Positions 1-6,564 of a DNA stretch of 14,891 nucleotides are shown piece after piece. Source of the DNA: Candidatus Saccharimonadota bacterium (GTDB taxonomy: Bacteria; Patescibacteriota; Saccharimonadia; Saccharimonadales; UBA7683); assembly GCA_018061375.1 (NCBI GenBank), contig JAGOUG010000017.1, forward strand, positions 1-14,891. Direction: 5' to 3'. Under the pieces are notes generated by a model, which did no database searches, was not told the DNA's origin, and saw only the letters and a program-made list of their open reading frames with translations. A program made the position numbers and the translations under genes. How positions within the stretch are numbered: position 1 is the first letter of the stretch; every line of letters begins with the position of its first letter.

Positions 1-497
1 AGAACAATAAAAAAGGTTTCACATTAATCGAAGTAGTACTTGTACTTGCAATCGGAGGTTTGATCTTCCTATTGGCATTTATTGCATTCCAACAAGTATC
101 TGCTAACCGCCGTGACACACAGCGAAGAAGTGATGCCGCAAGACTGATTGCAGAGCTTGAAAACTTTAGAGTTGACACTGGAGGATATCCCTCTGCCCCT
201 ACAGTTTCATTTGCAAGTGAGAGTTTTGCTGTTCCATCCACTAACGGGCTTGGGACTTTTGTTGGTAGTTACCTTGGGGGTAGTAGCTATACTAATCCTG
301 ACGGAGATACCTATGTATTTGCCAAGGACGCAGGAGATTATGCGATTTCCATTGCGCTTGGTGGCAAAGGTCGGGCAATCCAATATGGTTACGGACAGAA
401 GTGTAATAACGGCTCGTTCGTGAGCAATACAGGAAGCGTTGCAATAATTATGAACCTAGAAAAAGGAAATGTCTGTAGGGATACTCTAGGAAACTAG
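1..497 (+). CDS. Type IV pilin, 5' end cut off by window
   Basis: Structural or pilin-like subunit of a type IV pilus. The start codon lies left of the window; the reading frame is open from position 3. The visible N-terminus reads NNKKGFTLIEVVLVLAIGG, a class III prepilin signal: a short basic leader, cleavage after Gly, Phe at +1 and Glu at +5. A hydrophobic helix of about 20 residues follows, then a charged stretch (RRDTQRRSDAARL) typical of the start of the pilin globular domain. Two cysteines near the C-terminus (KC...VC) could form the disulfide-bounded D-region. About 164 residues are visible, close to a normal small pilin. A TTG at position 60 would remove the signal and is not the start. 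The prepilin peptidase that would process it lies 49 bp downstream. Whether it is the major pilin cannot be decided from this window. Confidence 0.9.
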   Translation, partial: NNKKGFTLIEVVLVLAIGGLIFLLAFIAFQQVSANRRDTQRRSDAARLIAELENFRVDTGGYPSAPTVSFASESFAVPSTNGLGTFVGSYLGGSSYTNPDGDTYVFAKDAGDYAISIALGGKGRAIQYGYGQKCNNGSFVSNTGSVAIIMNLEKGNVCRDTLGN

Positions 498-546
498 TAC
501 TTTATGCTGATTTTGTAATACCTGGGGCTATGTTACCATAAGTGTA

Positions 547-1368
547 ATGGAATTATTGTATATAGTATTGTTTGGTCTGGCTCTTGGGAGCTTTACGAAC
601 GCACTCGTTTGGCGTGTGTACAAACAAAGATCTATAAAAAGTGCTAAAAAGAGGGTGCAGTTCTCGATTAGTAAGGGTCGTTCGATGTGCCCTGAGTGCG
701 AACACGTACTTTCAGCTAAAGATTTAATACCTGTTTTTAGCTGGCTTTTTTTAAAGGGGAAGTGTAGATATTGTAAAGTACCGATATCCGTACAGTATCC
801 TGCTGTTGAGCTCTTGTTTACAGCAGCCTTAACAGCCTCGTACTTGTATTGGCCGTATACTCAGGAGAACGTAGTGACTTTAGTATTTGTTGTGGTGTGG
901 GCTATTATATTAGTGCTCCTGTTTGCCATGAGTATTTACGATATTCGCTGGCAACTATTACCAAATCGATTGATGTATCCGTTTGCAGCGATTTCGGTTG
1001 CATTTATACTTCTTATTGCGATCGCTCAGCAGGATTATTCCAGTATCTTAAGCTCTGTAATTGGAGCCACACTCCTAGGTGGGGTGTTCTGGTCAATATA
1101 CCAAATTTCTGATGGTAAATGGATTGGCGGTGGGGATGTTCGGCTGGTTACGGTCATGGGGATATTACTCGGCTGGCAAAAAGGGCTTTTAGCACTCGTT
1201 TTAGCCTCGTATTTAGCTGTGTTCGTAGTGTTCATCATCTTCTTACTTGGTAAATATAAGAAGAAGATGCGTATTGCATTCGGACCGTTCCTTATTTTAG
1301 GCACCTACATTGTCTTCCTGTTCGGAGAGCAGTTTATAGATCTGTATAAAACACTGAGTGGACTATAG
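547..1368 (+). CDS. pilD: Prepilin peptidase / methyltransferase PilD (A24 family)
   Basis: Inner-membrane aspartic protease that cleaves prepilin leaders after Gly and methylates the new N-terminus. Seen in the 273-aa protein: an N-terminal membrane helix with LGSFTNALVWR; two CxxC pairs (C48/C51 and C73/C76) forming the zinc site of the cytoplasmic methylase domain; the conserved YPxVE segment (84-88); the first catalytic Asp in YDIRWQLLPNRL (D132); and the GxGD-type motif GGGD (194-197, D197), with multiple membrane helices between and after. Length is normal for the family. The four downstream genes and the upstream pilin encode its expected substrates. The ATG start gives the complete N-terminal helix; no strong Shine-Dalgarno precedes it. 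Confidence 0.95.
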   Translation: MELLYIVLFGLALGSFTNALVWRVYKQRSIKSAKKRVQFSISKGRSMCPECEHVLSAKDLIPVFSWLFLKGKCRYCKVPISVQYPAVELLFTAALTASYLYWPYTQENVVTLVFVVVWAIILVLLFAMSIYDIRWQLLPNRLMYPFAAISVAFILLIAIAQQDYSSILSSVIGATLLGGVFWSIYQISDGKWIGGGDVRLVTVMGILLGWQKGLLALVLASYLAVFVVFIIFLLGKYKKKMRIAFGPFLILGTYIVFLFGEQFIDLYKTLSGL

Positions 1369-1383
1369 TTACAGATACGCTTA

Positions 1384-1404
1384 TGGTAAAATGAGTATAA
1401 GGAG
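1384..1404 (+). promoter_or_regulatory. Extended -10 promoter and Shine-Dalgarno of the minor pilin operon
   Basis: TGG-TAAAAT (1384-1392) is an extended -10 box lying just after the pilD stop codon. AAGGAG (1399-1404) is 6 nt before the GTG at 1411 and decides that start. The predicted transcript would begin near 1399 with an almost absent leader. No convincing -35 is seen, as is common with TGn boxes. It suggests the minor pilin genes can be expressed separately from pilD. Confidence 0.5.
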
Positions 1405-1410
1405 TTCAGC

Positions 1411-2181
1411 GTGAATACACGGGGATATACATTACTCGAAGTTACACTTTTTCTAACAATTTCAGCTGCTTTAACAGCAGCGGCAATTGCTGGACTTGGT
1501 CCACGTTTAAATAATGTGAGGTTCACACAATCTGTAAGGGGTGTAGAGTCTAGCATAACTGAACAATTTTCCGCTTCTAACTTTGGTGAAAATAATCGGC
1601 CCGCCGGTTTCACCTGTGTAAAAGCAAGTTGGTGGGGTGTAGAATATCCTAGTATTTCAAATTCTGCATCAACAGCTACCGGGGGAGCAAAAGATTGCGT
1701 AATTAATGGCAGGCTAATTGTATTTGAACCCACCAGGATGCTTGTTTATACAGTTGTATCACTCAGGGATTCAGTTGGTACACCTGCAGCTTGCTCAAGT
1801 ATCTCATTTGAAATTATCCGTGATTGCTATAAACCCAGGACAGCTCGGGGTACCATTCCGTTCCAGACGACGCTAACCGAGCCACCAGAAAAAACGGTCA
1901 TTAATTATCAAAATGGGTTGACTGCTACAAGCTCTATTAATAATGACGGCAAACTACTCGCTTTTGGTACGGTTCAAAATCCGAACGGAACTGGTCGGTA
2001 CCAGTTCTTTCATTTAGATGGTGCTAATGCTGGATATAACAAACCAGACCTAAATTCAGCCAATACCGCAACGAGTGTTGCAAATCCGAGTGTGTGTTTT
2101 AAGATGTCTAATAGAACGGCCAAGTTATCTTTTTCAACCACAAGTACCATTCCCGTTATTAAATTCGAGGAGTGTTCATGA
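1411..2181 (+). CDS. Minor pilin, GspH/FimU-like
   Basis: First of four coupled minor pilins. The protein (256 aa) begins MNTRGYTLLEVTLFLTISAA: a very short leader, Gly at the cleavage site, Tyr at +1, Glu at +5, then a hydrophobic helix. The rest is a Ser/Thr/Asn-rich globular region with several cysteines; the C-terminal part (VCFKMSNRTAKLSFS...FEEC) has the beta-strand and terminal-Cys layout of FimT/GspH-type pseudopilins. Its place at the head of an H-I-J-K-ordered set supports the assignment. It would act in the membrane and at the pilus tip during priming of assembly. The GTG start is chosen because of the AAGGAG 6 nt upstream and the correct leader. The stop overlaps the next start as ATGA. 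Subfamily is inferred from order; prepilin status is directly visible. Confidence 0.85.
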   Translation: MNTRGYTLLEVTLFLTISAALTAAAIAGLGPRLNNVRFTQSVRGVESSITEQFSASNFGENNRPAGFTCVKASWWGVEYPSISNSASTATGGAKDCVINGRLIVFEPTRMLVYTVVSLRDSVGTPAACSSISFEIIRDCYKPRTARGTIPFQTTLTEPPEKTVINYQNGLTATSSINNDGKLLAFGTVQNPNGTGRYQFFHLDGANAGYNKPDLNSANTATSVANPSVCFKMSNRTAKLSFSTTSTIPVIKFEECS

Positions 2182-2723
2182 GTAGGGTTCTTAGTACTAA
2201 CGGGGATACCATAATAGAAGTAGCGCTTTCGATGGCACTGCTTACTTCGATTATTATGATTGCATGGAGTATAACTAACAGATCAACACAGATCATGCTA
2301 GGGGCACGTGAGCGCGTGGTTATGGTGGATCAGGTTAAGGAGCAGGCCGAGATTATAAAAGCAAAATGGGCTGTTGATCAGACGTACTTTAATAATGCTA
2401 CTATTTTTCCGGCAGTAGCTGCAGGCCAGTTGAATTCGTATCCTTGTTCTTCTACTACTGCGCCACCGGCTGCCTTCAGTCCTACTGGTGGTTTTGCCTG
2501 GTATTTAACTGCAAATACAACAACAATTACCCCACAAAGTGGCGTAAAAAATGTGAACGCTGATACGAATAAACGAGTCTGGGTTCAAAAGGTTCCTGTA
2601 GCTGCAACTGCCCCAGACGTGGTGAATTACACAGATTTTTATGTACGCGCATGCTGGATTAATAATTCAGGTGGTGTGCAAACAGAAGAAAATACACAGA
2701 TTATACTGAGGTTGAATACATGA
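2178..2723 (+). CDS. Minor pilin, GspI/PilV-like
   Basis: Second minor pilin, 181 aa from the ATG at 2178. This start is preferred to a GTG at 2172 because GAGGAG (2167-2172) is 5 nt before it and it makes an ATGA overlap with the previous gene. The N-terminus reads MSRVLSTNGDTIIEVALSMALL: Gly, then Asp at +1, Glu at +5, and a hydrophobic helix. Asp at +1 is unusual, since the residue is normally Phe, Tyr, Met or Leu. The remainder is a small globular domain with few cysteines. The IIEVALSMALL segment resembles the LIEVLVALVIL run of PilV/GspI proteins, and the position after the H/FimU-like gene agrees. The I/V assignment rests on sequence flavour plus gene order. Confidence 0.82.
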   Translation: MSRVLSTNGDTIIEVALSMALLTSIIMIAWSITNRSTQIMLGARERVVMVDQVKEQAEIIKAKWAVDQTYFNNATIFPAVAAGQLNSYPCSSTTAPPAAFSPTGGFAWYLTANTTTITPQSGVKNVNADTNKRVWVQKVPVAATAPDVVNYTDFYVRACWINNSGGVQTEENTQIILRLNT

Positions 2724-3361
2724 CCGAGCACGTCTCAGAGCAAGGTTTTACTTTAATAGAGTTACTGCTTGCAATGACGCTATTTTCTGTAATTTTAGTG
2801 GTAAGTACGCTCGGCTTTGTTGGAATAAACAGAACGTACACTCGTGGCGCAATTCGCAAGCAGCTTTCAGAATCTGTTCAACGTCTTAACCAGGATATTA
2901 CCGCAACGGTGCGCAACCCTCAGGCGGCGAATCCTACTGTGTGCACCGCAGCTGACGGCGCGCCTAATTGTCCAAGTGAATGGGAAGTGGTGTGCCTGAG
3001 TGGAGCTCGATATGCTTGGAAGAAGTTAGATGATACAGCTGGTGGATTATATAAAGATGCTAAGTTTTGCGGTGACGCGGTTGATACAGCCACCGCAACA
3101 AAAATAGTGGATACCCGATTTATAGTCGAGAGCCTTTCGGTGACATCACTTACCAACGGGTTATTTAATACCCAGGGTATTATTAGAACCGCAGATAGTT
3201 CAGCACTTACAACTACAGATAATTCTGGCTCAATTGATAGAGCTCCAACTGATTACTGGAAGAATATTAAATGTAAAGGTAGTTCTGCGGGTGGGGTAGT
3301 ACAAACATGCGCAGTTGAATCATTTAATTTTGTAATAAATTCACAGGGAAGTACGTTATGA
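2720..3361 (+). CDS. Minor pilin, GspJ/PilW-like
   Basis: Third minor pilin, 213 aa. The N-terminus SEQGFTLIELLLAMTLFSVILV is a textbook class III prepilin signal (Gly/Phe cleavage, Glu5, LIELLLAM) and resembles PilW/GspJ, in which GFTLIELLxAM is typical. An Arg-rich helix continuation (NRTYTRGAIRKQLSESVQRLNQDI) follows, then a cysteine-containing globular domain (VCTAADGAPNC, VVCL, KFC, IKC, TC). Start and stop both overlap neighbours as ATGA, so translation is probably coupled. By analogy with known systems it would bind the I and K components in the pilus-initiating tip complex; that role is inferred. Confidence 0.87.
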   Translation: MTEHVSEQGFTLIELLLAMTLFSVILVVSTLGFVGINRTYTRGAIRKQLSESVQRLNQDITATVRNPQAANPTVCTAADGAPNCPSEWEVVCLSGARYAWKKLDDTAGGLYKDAKFCGDAVDTATATKIVDTRFIVESLSVTSLTNGLFNTQGIIRTADSSALTTTDNSGSIDRAPTDYWKNIKCKGSSAGGVVQTCAVESFNFVINSQGSTL

Positions 3362-4476
3362 ATAAAAAAATGAACCAATCAGGTGCAGTTGCCTTAATTA
3401 GTGTTGTGGTGTTTGCTACCATTATTACTGTGGTAATTACAGCGTATCTGCGCAGTGCAGTTTCTCAGCAGAAAGAATCAGTAAACTATGATCTCAATAA
3501 CCGGGCATACTATGCGGCTGAATCGGGTGTACAAGATGCCGTCCGTGCAATAAAAAATACTCCAGCATCAGCTGTAGATAAAGATACCTGCACGCCACTT
3601 GCAGGAGGTGGTCTTGTTGGCACAAGTGCAAACTTTAACCTCTCGTACACATGTCAGATTGTAGACGTTGATCCTGCCGAGCTAACCGGCACAGTCTCAC
3701 CAAATAGCCAGAGTGTCATGATTAAGTTAGATCCAGCAGTAGCGCCTCCTGCGGGGCAGTATAAAATAGTTGTTCGATGGTCACCAAAGAGCAATACAGA
3801 TGTGTTATACCCACGAGGTACTGATGAGCCGCTATTCCCACCGAATAATCAATGGTTTCAGGGCGGCAACCCCGCAAAACCAGTCCACGCACTTCTCAGG
3901 GTCGCAGTTATTACGCACCCTGCAGGAAGCTTCAGCCGAACTAGTATCAATCAAAGGGTTGCATTCCTTAACCCTACCAATGAGGCAGCCGGACTCGATA
4001 ATTCTTCGACGGGATACGGGGGCTGGGTATTGCTTGACACTACAGACGATATGCTCACACAGCAAAAAGGGCTATTTAATAATGCAACGTGCTACGATTC
4101 TAATGATCCAGCAATTCCTGCCACAATGGGTACATATTCTTGTATGCGTACAATTCGACTTACTAATTATAATCTAGCAAACCCAACCTATATACGGATA
4201 GGCTCAGCTTACAGGAGTACTGATTTTAGTGTTACGCTCACCGATAACTCGGGCGTGGTGATCCCGATCAAAAATAGCCAGGTGGCAGTCGATGTTACTG
4301 GTAAGGCGGGTGAAAACACCTACCGAAGGATCAAGCAAACTGTAAAACTTGATGGATATAAAATCGAATCAGGTCCTGACGCTGCTCTAGTAGCAGGTGA
4401 AGGTATTTGCAAACAGATCACGCTTGGCGGCACCGTTGCTAATTATAAATCTGATTGCAACCCACTAACGGATTAA
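3358..4476 (+). CDS. Minor pilin, GspK/PilX-like
   Basis: Last and largest (372 aa) of the minor pilin set. The N-terminus MNKKMNQSGAVALISVVVFATIITVVITAYLRS has the basic leader, a Gly cleavage site and hydrophobic helix, but the residue five after the Gly is Ile, not Glu. Loss of Glu5 is characteristic of the K/X-type subunit that caps the complex. The segment NRAYYAAESGVQDAVRAI (48-65) matches the conserved YxAESG motif of PilX N-terminal regions. The long globular part, with scattered cysteines, has no domain I recognise. It starts by ATGA overlap with the J/W-like gene. Its stop shares the bases TTAA with the stop of the convergent recombinase gene. No PilY1-like adhesin follows. Confidence 0.86.
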   Translation: MNKKMNQSGAVALISVVVFATIITVVITAYLRSAVSQQKESVNYDLNNRAYYAAESGVQDAVRAIKNTPASAVDKDTCTPLAGGGLVGTSANFNLSYTCQIVDVDPAELTGTVSPNSQSVMIKLDPAVAPPAGQYKIVVRWSPKSNTDVLYPRGTDEPLFPPNNQWFQGGNPAKPVHALLRVAVITHPAGSFSRTSINQRVAFLNPTNEAAGLDNSSTGYGGWVLLDTTDDMLTQQKGLFNNATCYDSNDPAIPATMGTYSCMRTIRLTNYNLANPTYIRIGSAYRSTDFSVTLTDNSGVVIPIKNSQVAVDVTGKAGENTYRRIKQTVKLDGYKIESGPDAALVAGEGICKQITLGGTVANYKSDCNPLTD

Positions 4477-5399
4477 ACACTTTTGATGTCTTTGTGGAAC
4501 TTTTTGTGGATTTCTTTGAGGTGAAGGTCGGTTATGTGGGTATATATTTGAGTTGTTGAGATATCGCTGTGGCCGAGCATTGTTTGCACACTTCTAATAT
4601 CGGCACCGTTCATGAGTAGATCGGTTGCAAAGCTATGGCGAAGGGTGTGTGGTGATACTTTTTTGGTAATTCCTGCTAACTTTGCGTAGTGGGCAATGAT
4701 TCTTTGCACACTTCTTGGTGTAATACGGAGGAAATCACCGGTGGTGTCTTGTTGTTTTGTGCCACCATATCTTATAAACAATGCATGTGAGCTATCAGCT
4801 CTGGTTTTAAGATAGGCATCAATCCAGGTTGCAGCAGCATCACTCATAAATATCGGGCGATCTTTTTGACCCTTTCCGCGGACCATGAATTCGCGGCGTG
4901 TTGTGCTAACGTGGGCAGTATCGAGTGAGACGAGCTCTGAAACTCGGAGCCCACCGCTAAATAATAGTTCCAAAATTGTTCTATCACGAATACCAATTTT
5001 TGTGTTCACGTCTGGTTGCGCAAACAAGGCGGCAAGTTCATCTGGATTCAGGAAGGTAACCTGCGTGCGTTTAGTTCGTGCCAGTTCAATTTTTTCTGGT
5101 GGCATAGTTGGAATTGAGCGTTTTGAACAAAACTTTAGAAAACTTCGTAGTGCAATAAGGTGGTAGTTCTGCGTGGTGTGAGAGAGTGTATCGCCGGAAT
5201 CGTTCGTAAACCGATTAAGCCAGAGACGCCATTTGCGAATAACTTCGGGAGTTATTTTTACAACATCCGGATCACCCGCAAACTCAACAAGACGCATGAG
5301 GTAGTGGTGATAATTTGCAATTGTCTTTTGAGAGCGATTTTGTTCGATCTCTAGATACTCTAGAAATTCGATTATGGTATCTGAAAGGTAGTGGGCCAT
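4473..5399 (-). CDS. Tyrosine recombinase of the XerC/XerD type
   Basis: Site-specific recombinase of the phage-integrase family, 308 aa, of chromosomal Xer length. The N-terminal SAM-like DNA-binding domain is at about 1-100 (FLEYLEIEQNRSQKTIANYHHYL), and the catalytic domain has all expected residues: R152 in GLRVSEL, K176 in RGKGQKDR, H251 and R254 in HTLRHSFATDLL, H277 in LGHSDISTTQIYTH, and nucleophile Y286. The probable role is resolution of chromosome dimers at a dif site; a mobile-element integrase is less likely given the length and the GLRVSEL / HTLRHSFAT signatures. No Shine-Dalgarno is seen; a TAGAAT box lies 6 nt upstream of the ATG. It is convergent with the pilin operon and divergent from ndk. 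XerC cannot be told from XerD, and many reduced genomes carry one such protein, so no symbol is given. Confidence 0.93.
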   Translation of the reverse strand: MAHYLSDTIIEFLEYLEIEQNRSQKTIANYHHYLMRLVEFAGDPDVVKITPEVIRKWRLWLNRFTNDSGDTLSHTTQNYHLIALRSFLKFCSKRSIPTMPPEKIELARTKRTQVTFLNPDELAALFAQPDVNTKIGIRDRTILELLFSGGLRVSELVSLDTAHVSTTRREFMVRGKGQKDRPIFMSDAAATWIDAYLKTRADSSHALFIRYGGTKQQDTTGDFLRITPRSVQRIIAHYAKLAGITKKVSPHTLRHSFATDLLMNGADIRSVQTMLGHSDISTTQIYTHITDLHLKEIHKKFHKDIKSV

Positions 5400-5405
5400 A
5401 GCTGT

Positions 5406-5411
5406 ATTCTA
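5406..5411 (-). promoter_or_regulatory. -10 box of the xer gene, leaderless geometry
   Basis: On the minus strand TAGAAT is followed by exactly 6 nt and then the ATG at 5399, placing the predicted transcription start on the A of the start codon. No consensus -35 is evident 17 bp upstream. An alternative extended box, TGG-TATTCT, lies further upstream (5426-5434) and would give a leader of under 25 nt without a Shine-Dalgarno site. Confidence 0.4.
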
Positions 5412-5499
5412 AACTAACCGTAACAAGAATACCAGATACCTTGACCGTCGATAGTTTAATGTTGGGCAATCAGTGTTCAATCGTTGCCTTAGTATTAGT

Positions 5500-5583
5500 C
5501 TAGTAGTATTTAATGTGTTCACTGCCTCAAATACGTTGTTGTACTTACTGCATAAAATATTCATAACTTGCTAGTAGTATTTA
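5500..5583 (+). repeat. Pair of 13-bp direct repeats between xer and ndk
   Basis: CTAGTAGTATTTA occurs at 5500-5512 and again at 5571-5583, start to start 71 bp apart (about seven helical turns). Similarity continues loosely past the match (AATGTG versus TGTATT). A chance 13-bp match inside a 274-bp interval is unlikely, though the sequence is AT-rich. They could be paired binding sites for a regulator or recombinase; function is unknown. Confidence 0.6.
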
Positions 5584-5624
5584 TGTATTGGCTATTAGGG
5601 CCTACTTTTAATATATCTGGTATC

Positions 5625-5633
5625 TGTTAAAAT
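5625..5633 (+). promoter_or_regulatory. Extended -10 promoter of ndk
   Basis: TGT-TAAAAT is an extended -10 box. The predicted start near 5640 gives a 34-nt leader ending in AAGGAGA (5664-5670), 3 nt before the ATG at 5674. The -35 region (5605-5610, CTTTTA) is poor. The sequence TATCTGGTAT (5614-5623), immediately upstream, is the inverted copy of 5429-5438. Confidence 0.45.
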
Positions 5634-5673
5634 AGATTATAGTAAACGTAACATACTAACTAAAAGGAGATAT

Positions 5674-6261
5674 ATGGATGCAATTGAGCAAACACTCGTA
5701 GTGCTAAAGCCGGACGCAGTTCAGCGAGGAATAATGGGTGATATCATCAGTCGTTTCGAGAAAAGGGGACTGAAAATAATAGGCTCAAAGATGCTTATTC
5801 CAGACGATGATTTACTAAATAGGCATTACCCTGGTGATAGGGATGAGTTAGTCGTCGGTATTGGCAATAGAACACTCGAAGGCTACAAAGATCTTGGGAT
5901 CGACGTAAAGGGTAAGTTTGGGCACGATGATCCGGTGAAAATTGGGCACGAAGTTCGTGGCTGGCTCGTTGATTTTATGAAGAGCGGACCCGTTTTTGCG
6001 ATGGTTATTGAAGGTCCAAACGCGATTCAGGTAGTGAGAAAAATCAGAGGTAATACAGAACCTCTACGAGCTGAGCTTGGGACTATCACTGGTGATCACT
6101 CATTCGATTCTTCTGCATTTGCAAATGCGCAGGGAAGACCGATCAAGAATCTCGTACATGCATCAGGTAATAAAGAAGAAGCAGATTTTGAAGTTGCACT
6201 ATGGTTTAGTCCCGAAGAACTTTTTGAGTACGAGACAATAAATCAGAAAAATATGATCTAA
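5674..6261 (+). CDS. ndk: Nucleoside diphosphate kinase, long form with insertion
   Basis: Transfers the gamma phosphate between nucleoside triphosphates and diphosphates through a phosphohistidine, balancing NTP and dNTP pools in the cytoplasm. Seen: N-terminal TLVVLKPDAVQRG (7-19), FEKRGLKIIGSKM (28-40), FMKSGPVFAMVIEG (101-114), the GxTxPxxAxxGTI-like stretch NTEPLRAELGTITGD (127-141), and the active-site histidine H162 in NLVHASG, followed by EEADFEVALWF. The protein is 195 aa, whereas typical enzymes are about 140-155. The extra length is mainly one insertion at about residues 54-93, between the HYP segment and the LVDFMKSGP helix, plus a few residues before the active-site histidine. 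The signature after the histidine is HASGN rather than the usual HGSDS. The strong AAGGAGA site fixes the start. The fold and catalytic residues appear intact. Confidence 0.94.
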   Translation: MDAIEQTLVVLKPDAVQRGIMGDIISRFEKRGLKIIGSKMLIPDDDLLNRHYPGDRDELVVGIGNRTLEGYKDLGIDVKGKFGHDDPVKIGHEVRGWLVDFMKSGPVFAMVIEGPNAIQVVRKIRGNTEPLRAELGTITGDHSFDSSAFANAQGRPIKNLVHASGNKEEADFEVALWFSPEELFEYETINQKNMI

Positions 6262-6288
6262 ATAAGAGTACGATTACTTCTAAACCGC

Positions 6289-6297
6289 TGGTATACT
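6289..6297 (+). promoter_or_regulatory. Extended -10 promoter of tRNA-Arg
   Basis: TGG-TATACT ends 8 nt before the mature tRNA 5' end, placing the transcription start about 2 nt before the tRNA. No clear -35 is seen. No terminator lies between ndk and this tRNA, so read-through from ndk is also possible. Confidence 0.5.
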
Positions 6298-6305
6298 AAT
6301 GTAAT

Positions 6306-6382
6306 GCCTCGGTAGCTCAATTGGATAGAGCAGTTCCGTCCTAAGGAAAAGGTTGCAGGTTCAACTCCTGCCCGGGGCACCA
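6306..6382 (+). tRNA. tRNA-Arg, anticodon CCT
   Basis: 77-nt cloverleaf with encoded CCA. Acceptor GCCTCGG pairs with CCGGGGC (one T-G pair); D stem GCTC/GAGC; anticodon arm GTTCC-GTCCTAA-GGAAA with anticodon CCT (reads AGG); variable loop AGGTT; T arm GCAGG-TTCAACT-CCTGC; discriminator A then CCA. The first pair of the anticodon stem (G27-A43) is a mismatch; everything else pairs. It has its own promoter and a downstream terminator. Confidence 0.96.
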
Positions 6383-6410
6383 ACTAAAATACATCTACTA
6401 GCTCCAGTAA

Positions 6411-6442
6411 TAAAGAGTCGATCGCTAAGGTCGATTCTTTTT
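6411..6442 (+). terminator. Rho-independent terminator after tRNA-Arg
   Basis: Stem AGAGTCGATC (6414-6423), loop GCTAA, and complementary arm GGTCGATTCT (6429-6438) with two G-T pairs, running directly into a five-T tract. It would end the tRNA-Arg transcript and any ndk read-through. Confidence 0.85.
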
Positions 6443-6499
6443 GGTTTTACAGCTGACGTTGCTTGAATAGGTACTTGTAGGCATTAAGAATTTTTCCCA

Positions 6500-6549
6500 A
6501 AAGTAGTAAAAGAGTTTTTACTGCTTTCGAACGTACTTATCGATAGAAT
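6500..6549 (+). promoter_or_regulatory. Inverted repeat and -10 box upstream of the J-like gene
   Basis: A 12-bp dyad (6500-6511 with 6516-6527, one G-T pair, loop GAGT) is followed 16 bp later by a TAGAAT box (6544-6549). The predicted start near 6556 leaves a leader of about 9 nt before the ATG at 6565. The right arm of the dyad covers the place where a -35 would lie, so it looks like an operator; a weak terminator-like hairpin is the alternative. Confidence 0.35.
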
Positions 6550-6564
6550 TAGTGAGATCTAAAT

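Noticed and set aside
1035..1733. Minus-strand open frames within pilD and the first minor pilin gene
   Set aside because: Antisense to genes with clear family motifs; no ribosome sites and no recognisable protein features.
5540..5572. Possible dif site (GCATAA...AATATT...CATAAC) near the Xer gene
   Set aside because: The left half resembles the GCATAA of known dif sites, but the right half lacks the inverted TTATG arm. The symmetry is too poor for a Xer site.
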